Source: a virus. From it: a DNA stretch of 20,370 nt. This document shows, piece by piece, positions 18,192-20,370 of this stretch. The notes below the pieces were generated by a model. It saw nothing but the letters and a program-made list of their open reading frames with translations. It did no database searches and was not told where the DNA came from. The position numbers and the translations under genes are program-made. The stretch lies in the IMG/VR virus record IMGVR_UViG_3300046007_009406, positions 1-20,370 of that record; one strand, written 5' to 3'. Positions within the stretch are counted from its first letter, which is position 1. The number at the start of each line of letters is the position of its first letter.

Positions 18192-18481
18192 TGCGAGGCC
18201 TCCAGTGCCGCCTCACTGCAGCGGGGCAGGTTGTAGCCCTCCGGCAGGCACCATTGGGTCCTGGTGTCAACCAGATGGGCCAGGGTGCGGGCCTGGACGG
18301 TCAGATCCAGGCCTTGGGCCTCGCCCAGCTCACCGTTGTCGGGAAACGCGCGGGCGATGGCTTCAGCGGCCCCGATCAGCACCTCCAGCCGCCGCGCCAG
18401 CGGGGCGTTGGGGCTGTCGCCGGGGCGGTTGGGGACGATGGCTACCAGTGCCTCGACGGTCTGGGAGATGGGGTCGGTCAT
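18188..18481 (-). CDS. Hypothetical phage protein, 97 residues
   Basis: ATG 18479-18481 overlaps the stop of the coiled-coil gene (ATGA) and the stop overlaps the next small gene. The protein is helical in its first two thirds (ISQTVEALVAIVPNRPGDSP, LARRLEVLIGAAEAIARAFP, LTVQARTLAHLVDTRTQW) and ends with a Cys-containing segment (CLPEGYNLPRCSEAALEASQ). There is no membrane segment or known motif. Even codon use and the coupling on both sides support a real gene. Function unknown. Confidence 0.6.
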   Translation of the reverse strand: MTDPISQTVEALVAIVPNRPGDSPNAPLARRLEVLIGAAEAIARAFPDNGELGEAQGLDLTVQARTLAHLVDTRTQWCLPEGYNLPRCSEAALEASQ

Positions 18482-19581
18482 ACCTTGCTCCAGTCGATCA
18501 CGACTGCCGGATGAAGGCAGCCGCTGATGATCAGATCAGGGAGCGTCGCTGACCCGTGGAGGGCAATCGCGTCCGCCAGCTCCTGACGTAGTGCATCGCG
18601 GCGCCGGAGCTGCGCCTCCTTGGCCTGTTTGACGCGGGCGGCTTCCACGGCCTGGCGGGCTTCTTCGGCACGCTGGGCGGCCTCTGCGGCGGCGCGTGCC
18701 TCGCGCTCCCGTTGCTCGGCCGCTTCCTGTGCCTGGCGGGCGGCTTCAGCGGCTGCGATGGCGGCTTGCTCGCGGCGCTGTGCTTCGGCCTGCTCGCGGG
18801 CTTGGCGTTCGATCTCAGCCCGTTCCCGGGCCTGGCGCTCGGCTTCCGCACGCTGGACGGCTTCAGCGGCCTGGCGACGCTCGGCCTCAATCGCCTCTTG
18901 CCTGATGCGCTCATCACGCTCGGCCTGCTCCCGGGCGGCACGCTCGGCGCGGAGGGCCTCCAGCTCGGCCTGATCTGCCTCCTGCTGCCGCAAGGTGTCG
19001 CGCAGCTCCAACAGCTTGGTCTGTGCGTCTGCATGGCGGGCCTCGCCAGCGGTGCGGAACTCCTCCAAGCTGGTGGTGTCGATCGAGGCCAGCAGCAGCA
19101 GCCTGTCGTCAGCCTCGTCGCTGGTGGTCACCCCCTCGGGCAGGGCGGCGATGCGATCGAGGACGGCGCGGTGCTGGGCGATCCGGAACTCCTCTTCGGC
19201 GGCGATTTTGTCCAGCTCGTCCTGATGGGGCTTGATCAGGCCCTGGACGGACTCCTTCAGGGTCTTGGCGGTGCTGTCCACTTCGCGGCCACGCTGTAGA
19301 TGCACGGCTTTGGCATCCTCGCGGGCTCGCTCGATGCTGGCCTTCAGCCGGCGGAGGCCAGCGAGGTAAGAGCGGCAAGCCTTTTCGTCCACCGGCGCCC
19401 GGTAGTGAAAAACCTTACCCTCCGCCTCTTGGGTGGCCTGAGCGATCTGGCAGGCCAGGGCCTCCCAGCGGGTGATGGCCTTGGCTTCGTGGGCGGGGAC
19501 GATCGCGGTTTCTGGCCCCGGCCCTTCCCAATCGGGGTCCCAATCGAGGCCGGGTTGAGTCGGATCTGGTGTGTAGTTCAT
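18478..19581 (-). CDS. Long coiled-coil phage protein (DUF1351-like layout)
   Basis: The protein has 367 residues. Residues about 38-200 form a conserved-looking helical domain (ACQIAQATQEAEGKVFHYRA, SYLAGLRRLKASIERAREDA, VQGLIKPHQDELDKIAAEEE). Residues about 195-330 are a very regular Ala/Glu/Arg/Gln coiled coil (REQAERDERIRQEAIEAERR). The last 40 residues (LRQELADAIALHGSATLPDL) form a short C-terminal domain ending VVIDWSKV. This layout is like the coiled-coil proteins of early phage operons that often neighbour RecT- or Erf-type recombination genes, such as the DUF1351 group. No recombinase is in the window, so the role is not established. The strongly biased codons generate long false frames on the opposite strand. 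Confidence 0.6.
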   Translation of the reverse strand: MNYTPDPTQPGLDWDPDWEGPGPETAIVPAHEAKAITRWEALACQIAQATQEAEGKVFHYRAPVDEKACRSYLAGLRRLKASIERAREDAKAVHLQRGREVDSTAKTLKESVQGLIKPHQDELDKIAAEEEFRIAQHRAVLDRIAALPEGVTTSDEADDRLLLLASIDTTSLEEFRTAGEARHADAQTKLLELRDTLRQQEADQAELEALRAERAAREQAERDERIRQEAIEAERRQAAEAVQRAEAERQARERAEIERQAREQAEAQRREQAAIAAAEAARQAQEAAEQREREARAAAEAAQRAEEARQAVEAARVKQAKEAQLRRRDALRQELADAIALHGSATLPDLIISGCLHPAVVIDWSKV

Positions 19582-20117
19582 TCCAGGTTGTTGCGTTGGG
19601 CGGGGCTAAGAGATGGGTGGTCACGCTCGTCCAGCTCGCTCAGGTCGGGCTCATCGCTCGGGGCGTCTATGGCTGCGAGAAATTCCTCGCCTCGCTGATC
19701 CTCTTCTTGCTGCTCCCGCGCTGCGGCTGCCTCTGCCTCGGCTACGGCAATCCGGGCGGCCTGGACGGCTCCCTGGGCTCGCCAGCAGGCTGCCTCGGCC
19801 TCGGCCTTGGCGGCGGCGGCGTGGAGCCGGGGGGCACCCGCCAGAGCGGCGCGGCACTCGGCTATGGCGCGTTCCAGGTCGTCCAGGGTGGGCCAGGGGC
19901 GGGGATGAGTGCCGGGGATGGTGATGGCGTTGGCGTCAACCCAAATGTCGTCTCCCTGGCGGGGGGCGCTGGTCAGGGTGAGGGATGCCTCTTGAAACAT
20001 TCCGGTGTCGGGGTTGACGCGATCCCCGTGCCCATACCAGGCGCGGTCGTCTGGGGTGGTGTGGATCGGCCCAGGCTGGGAGCGTGCCAGCGGCAGGGCC
20101 ATGGGGATGGCTGTCAT
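19578..20117 (-). CDS. Ala/Glu-rich coiled-coil protein, unknown function
   Basis: The protein has 179 residues, start ATG 20115-20117; its stop overlaps the next start (ATGA). Residues 1-75 are a non-helical part with PIHTTPDDRAWYGHGDRVNP, MFQEASLTLTSAPRQGDDIW and NAITIPGTHPRPWPT. Residues about 76-145 are an Ala/Glu/Arg helix (DDLERAIAECRAALAGAPRL, AKAEAEAACWRAQGAVQAAR). The end is acidic (DAPSDEPDLSELDERDHPS). It precedes the larger coiled-coil protein and may work with it, which is inference from adjacency only. No family recognised. No clear Shine-Dalgarno lies in the 48 bp before the start, and I see no promoter there. Confidence 0.55.
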   Translation of the reverse strand: MTAIPMALPLARSQPGPIHTTPDDRAWYGHGDRVNPDTGMFQEASLTLTSAPRQGDDIWVDANAITIPGTHPRPWPTLDDLERAIAECRAALAGAPRLHAAAAKAEAEAACWRAQGAVQAARIAVAEAEAAAAREQQEEDQRGEEFLAAIDAPSDEPDLSELDERDHPSLSPAQRNNLE

Positions 20118-20165
20118 GGTGATGAGGCGGGATGGTGGAGTGATGGGACAGCGTTGGGAATGGTT

Positions 20166-20370
20166 TCAGTCGGCTACCCAGTCCTCCAGTTGGCTTGGGC
20201 GATCACCGGCAGGTATTTCGCTGCAGTCGCCATACAGGCCGCTGCAGTCGCCACGCAGGCCGCTGCAGTTGCCCACCAGGCCGCTGCAGTCGCCATACAG
20301 GCCGCTGCAGTTGCCCACCAGGCCGCTGCAGTCGCCATACAGGCCGCCGAAGTTGCCCACCAGGCCGCTG
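20166..20370 (-). CDS. G[DN]CSGL heptapeptide-repeat protein, 5' end outside window
   Basis: The frame is open from the right edge of the window (20369 downward) to TGA at 20166-20168, so the true start lies beyond 20370; an internal GTG at 20358-20360 is probably not the start. The visible part is a run of seven-residue units of consensus G[DN]CSGL[YVR], at least eight of them, then a unique end EIPAGDRPSQLEDWVAD. Such short-period repeats with a small residue, Cys and Leu at fixed places fit a stacked beta-solenoid. I associate similar 'GLxGDxxGL' repeat proteins with phage and environmental DNA, without a known role. It is the most upstream visible gene of the minus-strand operon. Confidence 0.65.
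   Translation of the reverse strand, partial: SGLVGNFGGLYGDCSGLVGNCSGLYGDCSGLVGNCSGLRGDCSGLYGDCSEIPAGDRPSQLEDWVAD
20217..20370 (-). repeat. Tandem 21-bp repeats, running off the window edge
   Basis: The plus strand repeats GCTGCAGTCGCCATACAGGC(C) with small changes, at a 21-bp period, across more than seven units to the last base. Most units contain CTGCAG. Two unit types, CGCCATACAGG and TGCCCACCAGG, partly alternate, giving a 42-bp higher-order pattern. The unit at about 20346-20354 is degenerate (GCCGAAG in place of GCTGCAG). Confidence 0.9.

Noticed and set aside
18712-19299. 195-codon plus-strand frame opposite the coiled-coil gene
   Set aside because: It is a shadow of the Ala/Glu/Arg codon bias on the minus strand, with no start signal or sensible composition.
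20217-20370. CRISPR array
   Set aside because: Units are 21 bp with no unique spacers, and the frame through them is open and gives regular heptapeptides.
1-20370. tRNA, rRNA, integrase, attachment site or replication origin
   Set aside because: I looked for tRNA-like cloverleaf ends, integrase motifs and iterons and saw none. I also did not spot the cyanobacterial GCGATCGC repeat, although I could not search exhaustively.

Overview
The window reads as part of a tailed-phage genome or prophage, most likely of siphovirus type and most likely from a cyanobacterial (Synechococcus/Cyanobium-like) setting. The phage assignment rests on a long tape-measure gene, a tail-tube gene, tail-tip and fibre genes, a tail-chaperone-like frameshift gene and a small membrane/lysis-like cluster. 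The cyanobacterial assignment is weaker. It rests on the form of the dCTP deaminase, on WDGHT and ADWL-type accessory proteins that I associate with cyanobacterial phage DNA, and on generally high GC. There is no integrase, repressor, terminase, capsid gene or endolysin in the window, so lysogeny cannot be judged.

Layout. Positions 1-732 (+) hold the 3' part of a tail-tube gene. About 375 bp without a convincing gene follow, with strong hairpins and a short direct repeat. Positions 1109-2291 (-) hold three genes, two of them with head-tail/neck-like character, inverted relative to the flanking tail genes. From 2345 to 15072 (+) there is an almost gapless late operon: tape measure, two tail-tip genes in distal-tail and hub positions, two accessory tail genes, a 41-aa micro-gene, a gene pair joined by a predicted -1 frameshift at A_AAA_AAG, a protein with LLLEDGG repeats, a large tail fibre, and three small genes that look like a membrane/lysis group. 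From 15062 to 20370 (-) there is a convergent operon of small genes read leftward: a G[DN]CSGL heptapeptide-repeat protein, two coiled-coil proteins, a DUF551 protein, dCTP deaminase, a composite 423-aa WDGHT protein, and a chain of very small overlapping genes down to the junction at about 15070.

How the genes work together. The plus-strand genes would build and tip the tail: tube around tape measure, hub, fibre, and a chaperone pair made in a fixed ratio by frameshifting. The minus-strand genes look like early or accessory genes; only dCTP deaminase (nucleotide supply) has a clear reaction. Neighbouring genes overlap by ATGA, TGATG or 8 nt at most junctions, implying translational coupling.

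Most notable points: (a) a textbook -1 frameshift cassette, with SD-like GAGGA, A_AAA_AAG and a downstream hairpin, in a gene placed after the tail tip rather than before the tape measure; (b) a composite accessory gene apparently assembled from smaller genes, including a TGA-to-TCA stop loss visible by comparison with two sister junctions in the same window; (c) several genes below 60 codons, hidden in overlapping chains; (d) four exact-length 48-residue repeats in the tape measure; (e) a chimeric tail gene that moves from about 80% to about 25% GC within one reading frame.
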